A DNA stretch of 64,000 nucleotides, from assembly GCA_045595165.1 (NCBI GenBank), contig JAZNZY010000017.1, forward strand, positions 1 through 64,000, read 5' to 3'. A program made the translations under genes and the position numbers. Source of the stretch: SFLA01 sp045595165. GTDB lineage: Bacteria > Bacillota > Clostridia > Oscillospirales > CAG-382. Positions within the stretch are counted from its first letter, which is position 1. Each line of letters opens with the position of its first letter. Shown piece by piece: positions 6,989 through 16,119 of the stretch. Below the pieces are notes generated by a model. That model was given only the letters and a program-made list of their open reading frames with translations. It was not told the origin of the DNA and did not search any database.

Positions 6989-7101
6989 CGAAAAGCTTGA
7001 GTAGAATACAGTGCGTTAAGTATCGGCAGGATGGGAGTGAGGCCGCCGGGCGAAGGAGTTATCTCCGCGGTACTGTATTCGCATCCGCATTAGGCTTTTC
7101 G
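6989..7101 (+). promoter_or_regulatory. THF (tetrahydrofolate) riboswitch controlling folT-folC
   Basis: The leader contains the conserved blocks of the THF riboswitch in order: GAGTAGAATACAG, GCGTTAAGT, GGCCGCCGGGCGAAGG, CTCCGCGGT, CTGTATTCGCATCCGC. P1 is CGAAAAGC (6989-6996) with GCTTTTCG (7094-7101). Downstream, CCTCC (7109-7120) can pair with AAAGGAGG (7127-7133), which is the folT Shine-Dalgarno and is followed by six Ts, so the expression platform could block translation or terminate transcription. THF binding is expected to lower expression of folate uptake. Confidence 0.92.
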
Positions 7102-7141
7102 GTTTTCCTCCCTCCTCTCATTTTGAAAAGGAGGCTTTTTT

Positions 7142-7711
7142 ATGCCAAAATCCAAAAAAAACACGCTGTTTTCCTTGCGCACCATGGTTTGTTGTGCAAT
7201 GATGGTAGCCATTGCCGTTGTATTGGCACGGCTTATGTCTGTTATTCCCGATGAATCCAGTCGATTCTCCCTTGAATCGGTTCCGATATTCATTTCGGGA
7301 ATGTTATTCGGCCCTCTTGCGGGAGGTTTGGTCGGCTTTACCTCAGACCTTATCGGCTGTCTGTTTTCACCCTTCGGATACAATCCGCTGTTTTGTCTGC
7401 CTCCCGTGATATGCGGTGTTTGCGCGGGCTTGTTCAGGAAATACCTGTTCAAAAAAACCAACGTTTTCCGTATCGCCGTTGCTTTTTTGCCATATATTCT
7501 CATCGCCTGCATTCTGTGGCAAAGTCTTGCTCTTGCCCTTGTATACGGCGGTGATGCAAAGTTAGAATTCTTTTTAATAAAATTGGGAACACGTACAGTT
7601 CAGTACGGTATAACTTACATTATTGACGTTTTTCTTGTATGGTTATTATATAAATCAAAGGTTTTCGCCGCGGCAAAGCTTTGGCCTCCCGCAGACCTCG
7701 TTTCAAAATAA
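7142..7711 (+). CDS. folT: Folate-family ECF transporter S component (FolT)
   Basis: A 189-residue protein with about six membrane helices. The start matches folate-family S components (RTMVCCAMMVAIAVVLARL) and is followed by the amphipathic IPIFISGMLFGPLAGGLVGFTSDLIG-type segment around residues 49-75 that forms part of the substrate pocket. It would recruit the shared EcfA/A'/T energy module, which is not in the window. The THF riboswitch directly upstream and folC directly downstream make folate the substrate with good confidence. AAAGGAGG is the ribosome binding site. Confidence 0.92.
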   Translation: MPKSKKNTLFSLRTMVCCAMMVAIAVVLARLMSVIPDESSRFSLESVPIFISGMLFGPLAGGLVGFTSDLIGCLFSPFGYNPLFCLPPVICGVCAGLFRKYLFKKTNVFRIAVAFLPYILIACILWQSLALALVYGGDAKLEFFLIKLGTRTVQYGITYIIDVFLVWLLYKSKVFAAAKLWPPADLVSK

Positions 7712-7723
7712 AGGAAATAAGTA

Positions 7724-8995
7724 ATGAATTACAACGAAGCTCTTGAATATATCCATTCCGTAAGCTGGAAGGGAAGCATGCCCGGACTTTCACGTATCAC
7801 GGAATTGCTTTCCCGCATAGAAAATCCCGAAAAAAAGCTTAAATACGTTCATATTGTCGGAACAAACGGCAAAGGCTCAACTGCCGCTTTAATAACTTCG
7901 GTGCTCAAGACCGCAGGATACAAGGCGGGAATGTATACATCTCCCTTTATAATCTCTTTTAACGAGCGTATACAGATAAACGGTGAAATGATCTCCGATA
8001 CTGACCTTGCCGAAATTACCGAATATATAAAGCCATTTGCAGATTCGATGGAGGACCGCCCCACCGAATTTGAACTGGTTACCGCGGTTGCATTTGAGTA
8101 TTTTTACAGAAGCAAGTGCGATATCGTCGTTTTGGAGGCGGGAATGGGAGGCGAGTTTGATGCAACAAACGCTATCCCCGCACCCGAGGTTGCTGTATTT
8201 ACAAATATCGGTCTTGACCATACCGATTATCTTGGAGATACGGTGGAAAAGATCGCCGCAACCAAGGCTGGTATTTTGAAAGAAGGATGCGATTGCGTGA
8301 TCTACCCTTCATCACCTGAGGCTGTTGAAGTTATCGGTAAAAAATGCAAAGACCTGAACGTACCTTTCACTGTTGTAGATTTCGATTCTATCGTTCCCGT
8401 ATCTGCATCCATAGAAGGACAGACCTTTAATTGGGGTAAATATAAAGCCCTTGAAATGACTCTTTTGGGCGGACATCAACGTTTTAACGCCGCCACGGCG
8501 CTTACGGCAATAGAAAAGCTTTCCGAAAGGGGATTTTCTGTTTCCGAAGAAAACATCCGTAAAGGCGTTTTAAACGCCGTGTGGCAGGGCAGATTTGAAG
8601 TCTTGCGCCATAACCCGCTTTTCATTGTTGACGGAGGCCATAATCCCCAATGTATGGAAGCCTTGGCAGACAATATCCGTTCCTATTTTCCGGATACAGC
8701 CTTGACAGTTCTTACGGGAGTTCTGGGTGATAAGGATTACACTGCTATGTATGATCTTATTGCTCCCTACGTTAAGGAGTTTTATCTTGTTACACCGCCA
8801 TCTCCCCGTGCGCTATCCGCAAGTGTTCTTGCGCAAAAGCTTTCCGTGTACGGCAAGCCTGCGACTGTATGTAATACAGTAGATGAAGGAGTTATAAAAG
8901 CTGTCGGCGCCGCAGGCGGGGACGGAGTCGTTCTTGCTTTCGGTTCCTTATATATGGTTGGCGATATAAAAAACGCCGTAAATAACTTAAAATAA
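7724..8995 (+). CDS. folC: Bifunctional folylpolyglutamate synthase/dihydrofolate synthase
   Basis: A 423-residue Mur-ligase-type enzyme that adds glutamate to dihydropteroate and folates with ATP. The P-loop GTNGKGST is at residues 46-53. SPF..FNERIQING, EAGMGGEFDATN, NIGLDHTDYLG and the ADP-ribose/Glu-binding DGGHNPQ near residue 303 are all present, and the length is normal. It follows folT by 12 nt and shares the THF riboswitch, so uptake and intracellular retention of folate are coregulated. AAAGGAAATAAGTA precedes the ATG. A terminator follows. Confidence 0.95.
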   Translation: MNYNEALEYIHSVSWKGSMPGLSRITELLSRIENPEKKLKYVHIVGTNGKGSTAALITSVLKTAGYKAGMYTSPFIISFNERIQINGEMISDTDLAEITEYIKPFADSMEDRPTEFELVTAVAFEYFYRSKCDIVVLEAGMGGEFDATNAIPAPEVAVFTNIGLDHTDYLGDTVEKIAATKAGILKEGCDCVIYPSSPEAVEVIGKKCKDLNVPFTVVDFDSIVPVSASIEGQTFNWGKYKALEMTLLGGHQRFNAATALTAIEKLSERGFSVSEENIRKGVLNAVWQGRFEVLRHNPLFIVDGGHNPQCMEALADNIRSYFPDTALTVLTGVLGDKDYTAMYDLIAPYVKEFYLVTPPSPRALSASVLAQKLSVYGKPATVCNTVDEGVIKAVGAAGGDGVVLAFGSLYMVGDIKNAVNNLK

Positions 8996-9001
8996 TTAAT
9001 T

Positions 9002-9026
9002 CGGGCATAATTTTTGCCCGTTTTTG
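9002..9026 (+). terminator. Terminator after folC
   Basis: CGGGCA (9002-9007) pairs with TGCCCG (9015-9020) and is followed by TTTTTGTTTTTT. Confidence 0.88.
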
Positions 9027-9109
9027 TTTTTTACCGAACCTTTTCTGTTTTTTTGACGACTATATTTACGAAAACCGGTTTTCATATTTTATTTGAAAGG
9101 AGGGGTGAT

Positions 9110-10396
9110 ATGGATAACATATTTGAAAGTCTGTATGCCGAAAACAAAAATGCTATAGAACGTTATGTGCATTTTATGGTATCAAATAAATTTGATGCTG
9201 ATGATATTCTGCAGGAAATTCACATAGCCGCATATCGCAGTTTTCCTTCATTAAAAAATAACGATGCATTCAAAGGCTGGCTTGTAAGTATAGCACGCAA
9301 TAAGTTGAACGATTACCTTCGTGAAAAGGCGCGCCGTATGGATATACCGGTCGAAAATATAACCGATTTATCGGTGGGTGCATCTTTATCGGGCAGAACG
9401 GTAATGCCCGCTGTATCCGATACGCTTGAAAAACTGGGCGAAAAGGATAAACAGATATTGTATCTTTATTTTTGGAAGGATTATCCGCAGTCAGAGATCG
9501 CCAAAAAGCTCGGCATTCCGCTGGGAACGGTAAAAAGCCGTTTATCAGCCGCAAAAGCACATTTTAAAGAAAAATATCCTTATCATCCGAAACAGAAAGG
9601 AAAAACAGATATGAAAACTTTACCTAAGATTTTACCCGAATTTAAAATAGTTAAAACCGAAAAGCCGCCTTTTCCCGTAAAATGGGAAGAGATTATGGGT
9701 TGGTTTTTGATTCCGAGAGAGGGAGAAGTGCTTTCTTGGGCAATGTACGATATGCCCCATAAATCCATTGGCGAAATATGCGAAATGAAAGTTATCGGCA
9801 AGGCCGAGGTTCACGGAATCGAGGGAGTTGAGATTCAAGCGGTAGAAACAAATCCTATGGGATGCAACAGCGCAGGAGGACAGACCAAAGTTGAGCGTTG
9901 CTTTGTGGCACAGCTTACCGATACGCATTGCCGACTTCTTGCCGAAAGCCACTTAGAAGACGGCGTAAAAAGATATTACACTTTTCTTGATGGTGACGCC
10001 TTTTTGTCTAACTGGGGATTCGGTGAGGACAATTGCGGAAACGAAACAAACATCGTTCATAAAGGCGATATCGTTTTGAATGACGGTGAATACATCACCA
10101 AAGACAAAGAATTTCTCTTGGATGTTGTCGGACGCTATGACGTAACTGTTAACGGAAGGACCTACGATACGATTTGCGTAATGGATTGCTATACGTATAT
10201 TGACGGTGCCGCATCTCTTCAGTATATTGATAAAAACGGAAAAACCGTTCTTTGGCGCAGATTTAACAGAAACGATTGGGCGTTTAGTCGCTACAATAAG
10301 CTCTGGACAGAGATGCTTCCCGAAAGCGATAGAATCATAGTCAACGATCAGACCTACGTAAATTGGTACGATTGTATAACAAGCTATATTTTATAA
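9110..10396 (+). CDS. Sigma-70 family sigma factor with a 260-residue C-terminal domain
   Basis: Residues 1-75 hold region 2 (DADDILQEIHIAAYRSF, GWLVSIARNKLNDYLRE). Residues about 105-155 hold region 4 with the helix-turn-helix QSEIAKKLGIPLGTVKSRL. A long extension from about residue 168 starts MKTLPKILPEFKIVKTEKPP, is rich in aromatic residues and beta strands, and matches no domain I know. GAAAGGAGGGGTG precedes ATG 9110; the longer frame from 9014 has no ribosome binding site. An internal ATG at 9611 with AGAAAGGA upstream could release the C-terminal domain separately. No anti-sigma gene follows, so the extension may sense a signal. It is monocistronic. Confidence 0.85.
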   Translation: MDNIFESLYAENKNAIERYVHFMVSNKFDADDILQEIHIAAYRSFPSLKNNDAFKGWLVSIARNKLNDYLREKARRMDIPVENITDLSVGASLSGRTVMPAVSDTLEKLGEKDKQILYLYFWKDYPQSEIAKKLGIPLGTVKSRLSAAKAHFKEKYPYHPKQKGKTDMKTLPKILPEFKIVKTEKPPFPVKWEEIMGWFLIPREGEVLSWAMYDMPHKSIGEICEMKVIGKAEVHGIEGVEIQAVETNPMGCNSAGGQTKVERCFVAQLTDTHCRLLAESHLEDGVKRYYTFLDGDAFLSNWGFGEDNCGNETNIVHKGDIVLNDGEYITKDKEFLLDVVGRYDVTVNGRTYDTICVMDCYTYIDGAASLQYIDKNGKTVLWRRFNRNDWAFSRYNKLWTEMLPESDRIIVNDQTYVNWYDCITSYIL

Positions 10397-10404
10397 TTGT
10401 TTTT

Positions 10405-10436
10405 GACACCGGCTTTTTAAGTCGGTGTCTTTTTTC
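10405..10436 (+). terminator. Terminator after the first extended sigma factor
   Basis: GACACCG (10405-10411) pairs with CGGTGTC (10423-10429) over an 11-nt loop and is followed by a long T-tract. Confidence 0.9.
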
Positions 10437-10513
10437 TTTTTTGTATTATGATTTTTATAAAAATGGGAATAACTTAAATATAAGCGTGAAATCTTATACA
10501 AAAGAGGTAAAAA

Positions 10514-11785
10514 ATGAAAAATTATTTAAAAACCGTTGTACTGCTTTTAGTGTGTATTATGACGGTAAGTATGTTAAGCGGTTGTTTCGGAAGAGGTAAC
10601 GAAGAATCTGAAGTTTCAAAATCCGGCTCAAAGCAAGAGATCCGAGTATGGGTACCGGAGGAAGTTGTAAAACTGACTCGCAGTGCAGTCGATGAATGGT
10701 ACAAGACCGCAGGCAAGCACTATGCGGGAAAGTATACAGTTACGGTAACCGCAATGAGCGAGGATAACGCCGCTACCCAAATGCTGACCGACGTAGACGC
10801 CGGTGCGGATATTTTCGGCTTTGCACAGGATCAGCTTGCCCGACTTGTAGCAGCAGGTGCGCTTTCTCCCCTTGGCGGTGATTTTCTTACGTCGGCAAGC
10901 AAAGAAAATGACGAAGGCTCCGTAAAAGCCGCATCTCTTCAGGATAAGTTGTATGCATATCCACAAACTTCGGATAACGGATACTTTATGTATTACGATA
11001 AATCTGTCATAAAGGATCCGAGTAAGCTGGAAAATATCCTTGCAGATTGCAAAACCGCTGGCAAGAAATTTTATATGAATATGCAAAGCGGATGGTATAA
11101 TATCACCTTTTTCTTCGGTGCGGAGGCGTATGTAACCTATGACGTGGATAAAAGCGGAAATATCACCCAATGTAACAGCTCACTTGCTACCGAGAACGGC
11201 GTTACGGCACTAAAGGGAATGGTCGCTTTAACTTCCCATCCGGCATATGCACAAAGCGAAAACGCCGCTTCAAAGTTTAATCCCAAAGGTGGCGATGCGG
11301 CGGCGCTGATCTCCGGTGTGTGGGATTCTGCGGTTGTTTCAGAATTTTTGGGTGAAAATTACGGAGCAGTCAAGCTGCCCACTTATACTGTAGGTAACAA
11401 AGAATATCAGATGGGCAGTTTTGGCGGATATAAGATGATCGGTGTTAAGCCGCAAAATGATTCCGAAAAGCTTGTGTTCTGCCACACGCTCGCTGCTTTC
11501 CTTGCCGGAGAAGAAATGCAGACAATCAGATTTAAAGAAAAAGGCTGGGGGCCCTCCAACAAAAATGCGCAGGCTTTACAGGCTGTTAAAGAAAACATCG
11601 CTCTTTCCGCATTGAGCTCTCAGCTTGAGCATTCCGTTCCTCAAGGACAGTATCCCAACGGTTTCTGGAGCATTATGGAAGCGTTCGGAACGGATCTCAA
11701 CAGCGGAAAACTTGCCGGCAAAACAGATGAACAATTATTACAAGCACTGAAGTCGTTGGAAAACGATCTTAAAAGCGCGAAGTAA
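10514..11785 (+). CDS. Sugar ABC transporter substrate-binding lipoprotein (MalE-like)
   Basis: A 423-residue extracellular lipoprotein. It has a signal peptide with lipobox LSGC (lipidated Cys24), then a Ser/Glu-rich linker and a family 1 solute-binding fold beginning EIRVWVPEEVVKL. ADIFGFAQDQLARLVAAGAL and the late WSIMEAFGTDLNSGKL segment match maltose/maltodextrin binding proteins. It delivers an oligosaccharide to the MalF/MalG pair downstream. AAAGAGGT is the ribosome binding site. The exact sugar cannot be read from sequence; maltodextrin or another alpha- or beta-oligosaccharide is possible. Confidence 0.88.
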   Translation: MKNYLKTVVLLLVCIMTVSMLSGCFGRGNEESEVSKSGSKQEIRVWVPEEVVKLTRSAVDEWYKTAGKHYAGKYTVTVTAMSEDNAATQMLTDVDAGADIFGFAQDQLARLVAAGALSPLGGDFLTSASKENDEGSVKAASLQDKLYAYPQTSDNGYFMYYDKSVIKDPSKLENILADCKTAGKKFYMNMQSGWYNITFFFGAEAYVTYDVDKSGNITQCNSSLATENGVTALKGMVALTSHPAYAQSENAASKFNPKGGDAAALISGVWDSAVVSEFLGENYGAVKLPTYTVGNKEYQMGSFGGYKMIGVKPQNDSEKLVFCHTLAAFLAGEEMQTIRFKEKGWGPSNKNAQALQAVKENIALSALSSQLEHSVPQGQYPNGFWSIMEAFGTDLNSGKLAGKTDEQLLQALKSLENDLKSAK

Positions 11786-11841
11786 CTTATATTTGCGGAC
11801 AGCCGTGTGTGCGGCTGTCCGTATCGGAAGGAATACATTAT

Positions 11842-13353
11842 ATGCCAAGCCGTGATTCCATTGAATTTTATAAGCTTAACGGTTTACAAAAAACCGCTTA
11901 CAAATTGTGGTGGTTTTTGCTTTCAATACCGAAAGCAATACTGAATTTGTTTAAAAAATCCTGCCGTATTATAAGAAACGCCTTTTCAAAAACGGTGTCT
12001 TTAATAAAAGAAACTATACGGATTTTTAAAAAAGGTGATATTTATACCCGAATATCCTATTTCATTATGGGTTTCGGACATTTTTTTCGCGGACAGCCGT
12101 TGCGCGGTGTCCTGTTTTTGCTATTTGAAATCGTATTTGTATTATATATGGTGTTTTTCGGCATAAATTTCATCGGTAAGCTGGATAACCTTGGCGATGT
12201 TGCCGCAGTAACTGTTATAAACGAATACGGTCTTGAGGTAATCGAATACAGAGATAACAGTCTTAAAATATTGCTGTACGGCGTACTGACTTTATTTTTT
12301 TGCTTGGGTTTTATCTATACTTGGTATATAAATATAAAGCAAAACGGTATTGCTCAATCTCTTATAAAAAAGGGGATACGTTCCAAGAATGCATCCGATG
12401 ATATCCGCTCTCTTGCAGATACGCAATATTACAAAACCTTGCTTGCTCTGCCGCTAACCGGAATTCTTGTTTTTACGGTCATTCCCTTGTTTTTTATGGT
12501 TTTGGTGGCGTTTACCAATTATGATTACACCCATCTTCCTCCAGGCAAGCTTTTCACCTGGGTGGGACTTGATAACTTTAAAAGTCTTTTGGGTGTGCAG
12601 GTTGCCGACGGAAAATTTGCCTTTACCTTTGGTGAAATATTGATCTGGACACTTGTCTGGGCTTTTTTTGCTACCTTTACCAATTACTTTTTGGGCATAC
12701 TCACTGCAATGCTTATTAACAAAAAAGGACTAAAATTTAAAAAGCTGTTTCGTACCTTGCTTGTTTTCACCATTGCGGTACCTCAATTCGTATCACTGCT
12801 GTTAATTTCCAAAATGCTTGCGGATGACGGTGCGATCAACGGCTTGCTTTTGCAATTGGGTGTAATACGGGAAAATATAAAATGGCTTACAGATCCTGTT
12901 CTCGCAAGAATCAGCGTAATAATCGTCAACGTGTGGCTGGGCATTCCGTATACAATGCTTATAGCCACTGGAATTATCATAAATATTCCCGCTGATCTTT
13001 ATGAATCAGCCCGGATAGACGGCGCAAGCGGAATAAAACGTTTTACGAAGATAACAATGCCGTATATGCTTTTCGTAACCGGTCCGTACCTTCTCACCAC
13101 ATTTGTAGGTAATATAAATAATTTTAACGTTATTTATCTTCTCACGGGAGGCGCGCCCAAAACCACCGATTTCACGGGAGGCGCAGGATATACCGATCTG
13201 CTTATAACCTGGCTGTATAAATTGACCCTTACGGATAACGATTACAAAATGGCTGCTGTAATAGGCATAATGACTTTTGTTGTCGTTGCGGGTATCTCTC
13301 TTGTGGTGTATAATCTTTCGCCGTCTGTTAAAAATGAGGAAAACTTCCAATGA
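11842..13353 (+). CDS. malF: Sugar ABC transporter permease, MalF type
   Basis: A 503-residue permease. The long N-terminal part (residues 1-200) has amphipathic segments and extra membrane helices (YFIMGFGHFFRGQPLRG), typical of Firmicutes MalF/GanP proteins. The core has six helices with the EAA loop ESARIDGASGIKRFTKITMP, which docks on the ATPase. ATG 11842 follows TCGGAAGG; the longer frame from 11809 lacks a ribosome binding site. It overlaps malG by four bases (ATGA), so translation is coupled. Confidence 0.9.
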   Translation: MPSRDSIEFYKLNGLQKTAYKLWWFLLSIPKAILNLFKKSCRIIRNAFSKTVSLIKETIRIFKKGDIYTRISYFIMGFGHFFRGQPLRGVLFLLFEIVFVLYMVFFGINFIGKLDNLGDVAAVTVINEYGLEVIEYRDNSLKILLYGVLTLFFCLGFIYTWYINIKQNGIAQSLIKKGIRSKNASDDIRSLADTQYYKTLLALPLTGILVFTVIPLFFMVLVAFTNYDYTHLPPGKLFTWVGLDNFKSLLGVQVADGKFAFTFGEILIWTLVWAFFATFTNYFLGILTAMLINKKGLKFKKLFRTLLVFTIAVPQFVSLLLISKMLADDGAINGLLLQLGVIRENIKWLTDPVLARISVIIVNVWLGIPYTMLIATGIIINIPADLYESARIDGASGIKRFTKITMPYMLFVTGPYLLTTFVGNINNFNVIYLLTGGAPKTTDFTGGAGYTDLLITWLYKLTLTDNDYKMAAVIGIMTFVVVAGISLVVYNLSPSVKNEENFQ

Positions 13354-14210
13354 AAAAAGCTGTTTCCAATACCGTCAAAAGACGCAATATCTCAAACGCA
13401 TTCGCATATATCGCTCTTACGGTGATATGCGTGGTATGGCTATTACCTTTTGTATATCTTATTTTTCAGGCATTCAGAGGCGAATCCCGCGGGATGGTCA
13501 GCTATATACTTCCACAGGAATGGTCGTTTGAAAATTTTAAAATTCTGTTTACCCAGACCAATTTTCTGAACTGGTATCTGAATACCCTTATTATCGCACT
13601 TTTTACTTCGGCATTACAAACGGCAATCGTGCTTTCGGTGAGCTATGCGCTTTCAAGACTCCGTTTCAGAGGCAGACGTCTTCTTATGAACGTTATTCTG
13701 GTTCTCGGAATGTTTCCCGGTTTTTTGTCGATGATCGCCGTATACTTTATTTTAAAGCTTGTTGGCTTTACGGGACCGGGTTCTGTTCCGGGACTTATAC
13801 TTGTATACGTAGGAAGCTCGGGAATGGGATATTATGTTGCAAAGGGATTTTTTGATACGATCCCACGCTCGCTTGACGAAGCCGCCCGAATAGACGGAGC
13901 CAGCAGGGCAAGGGTATTTTATAAAATAATTCTTCCCATGGCAAAGCCTATAATTATTTATACTGTAATGATGGCTTTTATCGCTCCTTGGGGAGATTAT
14001 ATGTTTGCATCCCTGATTACCTTTGGGTACGAGGAAGCATACAACGTTGCCGTGGGACTTTTTACTTTTCTTGACAGAGAGCATATAAACAATTATTTTA
14101 CCGTGTTTTGCGCAGGAGGGCTTTTGGTAGCACTGCCTATAACAGCCTTGTTTATGATGCTTCAAAAATATTACGTTGAGGGCATAACCGGCGGTGCGGT
14201 AAAGGGATGA
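13350..14210 (+). CDS. malG: Sugar ABC transporter permease, MalG type
   Basis: A 286-residue inner-membrane permease with six helices. The EAA loop is DEAARIDGASRARVFYKIIL near residue 178, the contact site for the ATPase. The start lies inside the malF stop (ATGA at 13350-13353). With MalF it forms the channel of a CUT1-family importer. The C-terminus ends GGAVKG, the usual MalG ending in this family. Confidence 0.92.
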   Translation: MKKAVSNTVKRRNISNAFAYIALTVICVVWLLPFVYLIFQAFRGESRGMVSYILPQEWSFENFKILFTQTNFLNWYLNTLIIALFTSALQTAIVLSVSYALSRLRFRGRRLLMNVILVLGMFPGFLSMIAVYFILKLVGFTGPGSVPGLILVYVGSSGMGYYVAKGFFDTIPRSLDEAARIDGASRARVFYKIILPMAKPIIIYTVMMAFIAPWGDYMFASLITFGYEEAYNVAVGLFTFLDREHINNYFTVFCAGGLLVALPITALFMMLQKYYVEGITGGAVKG

Positions 14211-14232
14211 TCATTTTTAGGAGGCGTGTTTT

Positions 14233-15357
14233 TTGGCAAGCGTAGTTTTAAGCGGAGTAAAAAAGGTATATAAAGGCGGATTTACCGCTGTTAAAAAATT
14301 CGACCTTGAGATCAAGGACAAGGAATTCGTAGTTTTTGTCGGTCCTTCGGGGTGCGGAAAAAGCACCACTCTGCGTATGATCGCCGGGTTGGAGGATATT
14401 ACCGACGGAAAGATTTATATTGATGGCAAGTGTGTCAACGGTGCAGAGCCTAAAGACCGTGATATAGCGATGGTGTTTCAGAATTACGCTTTGTATCCTC
14501 ATATGTCCGTTTACGAAAATATGGCGTTCGGCTTAACACTTCGCCGTCTTCCTCGGGACGAGATACACCGCCGTGTGGTGGAAGCGGCGGAAATATTGGG
14601 AATATCCGATCTTTTGGGAAGAACTCCTCGTGCTTTGTCGGGCGGACAGCGCCAACGTGTTGCCATAGGACGAGCCATAGTCCGCGTTCCGCGTGTTTTT
14701 TTAATGGATGAGCCCCTTTCCAATCTTGATGCAAAGCTTCGTAATCAGATGCGTACGGAGATAATGCTGCTGCGTGAAAAAATTGACACCACCTTTGTTT
14801 ACGTTACCCACGACCAGACCGAGGCAATGACCTTGGGTGACCGTATAGTAATAATGCGGGACGGCTTTATTCAGCAGGTAGGAACACCCCAGCAGGTGTT
14901 CGATCATCCCGCAAATACCTTTGTGGCGGGATTTATCGGCTCACCTCCGATGAACTTTTTTAATGCGCAAATAACGGGAAGCAAAGAAAAACCGTATCTG
15001 TTTGTGTGCGGAAGCGAAATCCCCATCTCCAAAAGAATAATAGATACAGTTAATCTGCCCGAGGATAGAAAGGTACTTTTGGGAATTCGTCCGGAACACA
15101 TTTATATTTCTTCGGGAGATGGGATAAGCGGAGATGTAACCGTATCGGAAATGATGGGAAGCGAGCTTCACGTTCACCTCGTTACTGAAGACGGTACAAA
15201 AGTGGTAGTCCGTGTTCCCACACTTGAGCTTTCCGAAAAAGATAAATCCCTTCTTTCGCCTCACAATACCGTTAATTTCGGTCTGCGCGAGCAAGCCCTT
15301 CACTTTTTTGACGTTAATACGGGTGTGAATTTAAAAAATATGAGCAGTTCCGAATAG
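14233..15357 (+). CDS. CUT1 sugar ABC transporter ATPase (MsmX/UgpC/MalK type)
   Basis: A 374-residue ATPase with Walker A GPSGCGKS at residues 37-44, Q-loop VFQNYALYPHM, signature ALSGGQRQRVAIGRA, Walker B RVFLMDEPLSNLDAK and switch His in VTHDQTEAMTL. Residues about 240-374 form the MalK-type regulatory beta domain (GIRPEHIYIS). The start is TTG at 14233 behind TTAGGAGG. Its place at the end of the import operon suggests it is dedicated, although MsmX-type ATPases often serve several importers. Confidence 0.93.
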   Translation: MASVVLSGVKKVYKGGFTAVKKFDLEIKDKEFVVFVGPSGCGKSTTLRMIAGLEDITDGKIYIDGKCVNGAEPKDRDIAMVFQNYALYPHMSVYENMAFGLTLRRLPRDEIHRRVVEAAEILGISDLLGRTPRALSGGQRQRVAIGRAIVRVPRVFLMDEPLSNLDAKLRNQMRTEIMLLREKIDTTFVYVTHDQTEAMTLGDRIVIMRDGFIQQVGTPQQVFDHPANTFVAGFIGSPPMNFFNAQITGSKEKPYLFVCGSEIPISKRIIDTVNLPEDRKVLLGIRPEHIYISSGDGISGDVTVSEMMGSELHVHLVTEDGTKVVVRVPTLELSEKDKSLLSPHNTVNFGLREQALHFFDVNTGVNLKNMSSSE

Positions 15358-15377
15358 TGGAACTGCTCATTCTTTTT
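15340..15377 (+). terminator. Bidirectional terminator between the ABC operon and the HD gene
   Basis: ATGAGCAGTTCC (15340-15351) pairs perfectly with GGAACTGCTCAT (15359-15370). T-rich tracts lie on both strands, so it serves both convergent genes. The stop codon of the ATPase gene is inside the loop, so its last codons form the left arm. Confidence 0.93.
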
Positions 15378-15939
15378 ATTTGTTCTCCTCGATCTTCTTT
15401 ATTGTGTCCTTGTTTATCTCTGCCTTCAACTCCTTGGTCCATTCCGACCACGCCACGTTTTCTTCGCCGTATGTCAGATTAAGAGAATATTCCAGTGGAA
15501 GCCAGGTGCTTATGTCCGATTCGTTATGGGCAATGACCGCTTCCATATTATCCAGGGATTTCCACAGCCGCGCTTCGGGAGTTTTAAGTTCTTCCATTTC
15601 ATCAAAGAGTGCGGACAATTCCTTTTCCGTGTCGGTGGGGAGCCGTTTTAACAGTTTGTCAATGGCTTTTTCCTCGGTTTCCTCGTGTTCTTCCGTTTTG
15701 TTAAAGGCAGGAATATCTCCCGTAACCGCTTCACCGAAATCGTGGATAAGGCACATTTTTATAACCTTGTTTATATCAACTTCGGGAAATTCATCCTTGC
15801 ACAGCATTGCCATAAGTGCTATCCGCCAGGAATGGTCTGCCACGCTTTCACGGCGGTTTTCCTCGGTATAGCAATGTCTGTATGTGGTTTTAAGCTTTCC
15901 AATATAGGTTGTAAAATCAATAAGCTCTCTCGGTGTCAT
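15376..15939 (-). CDS. HD domain phosphohydrolase (YfbR/HDDC2-like 5'-deoxynucleotidase)
   Basis: A 187-residue protein with the HD-domain metal ligands in order: H36 (VADHSWRIA), H66-D67 (CLIHDFGEA) and D130 (KSLDNMEAV). The EAVTGDIPAFNK segment is characteristic of the YfbR/HDDC2 group, which hydrolyses deoxynucleoside 5'-monophosphates. It is cytoplasmic and monocistronic, with its own promoter upstream and the shared terminator downstream. Confidence 0.87.
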   Translation of the reverse strand: MTPRELIDFTTYIGKLKTTYRHCYTEENRRESVADHSWRIALMAMLCKDEFPEVDINKVIKMCLIHDFGEAVTGDIPAFNKTEEHEETEEKAIDKLLKRLPTDTEKELSALFDEMEELKTPEARLWKSLDNMEAVIAHNESDISTWLPLEYSLNLTYGEENVAWSEWTKELKAEINKDTIKKIEENK

Positions 15940-15975
15940 TGTTTTGCTCCTGTTGAATTTAATATTACTCTATTA

Positions 15976-16004
15976 ATTATATCATAAATCTACGTATTTG
16001 TCAG
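15976..16004 (-). promoter_or_regulatory. Promoter of the HD gene
   Basis: On the minus strand, CTGACA (16004-15999), a 17-bp spacer and TATAAT (15981-15976) lie about 40 nt before the start codon. Confidence 0.75.
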
Positions 16005-16059
16005 CAAAAAATACAAATTATTTCTGCATAACGTATATAAAAGCAATTCGTTTTTTCCC

Positions 16060-16088
16060 TTGACAATTTCTCATATTTATATTATACT
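16060..16088 (+). promoter_or_regulatory. Promoter of tRNA-Pro and the second extended sigma factor
   Basis: A consensus TTGACA (16060-16065), a 17-bp spacer and TATACT (16083-16088) lie about 32 nt before the tRNA. No terminator follows the tRNA, so the sigma gene may be read from the same promoter. Confidence 0.88.
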
Positions 16089-16119
16089 ATGTCCCGTTGC
16101 AGGAAAACTAAATATATAA

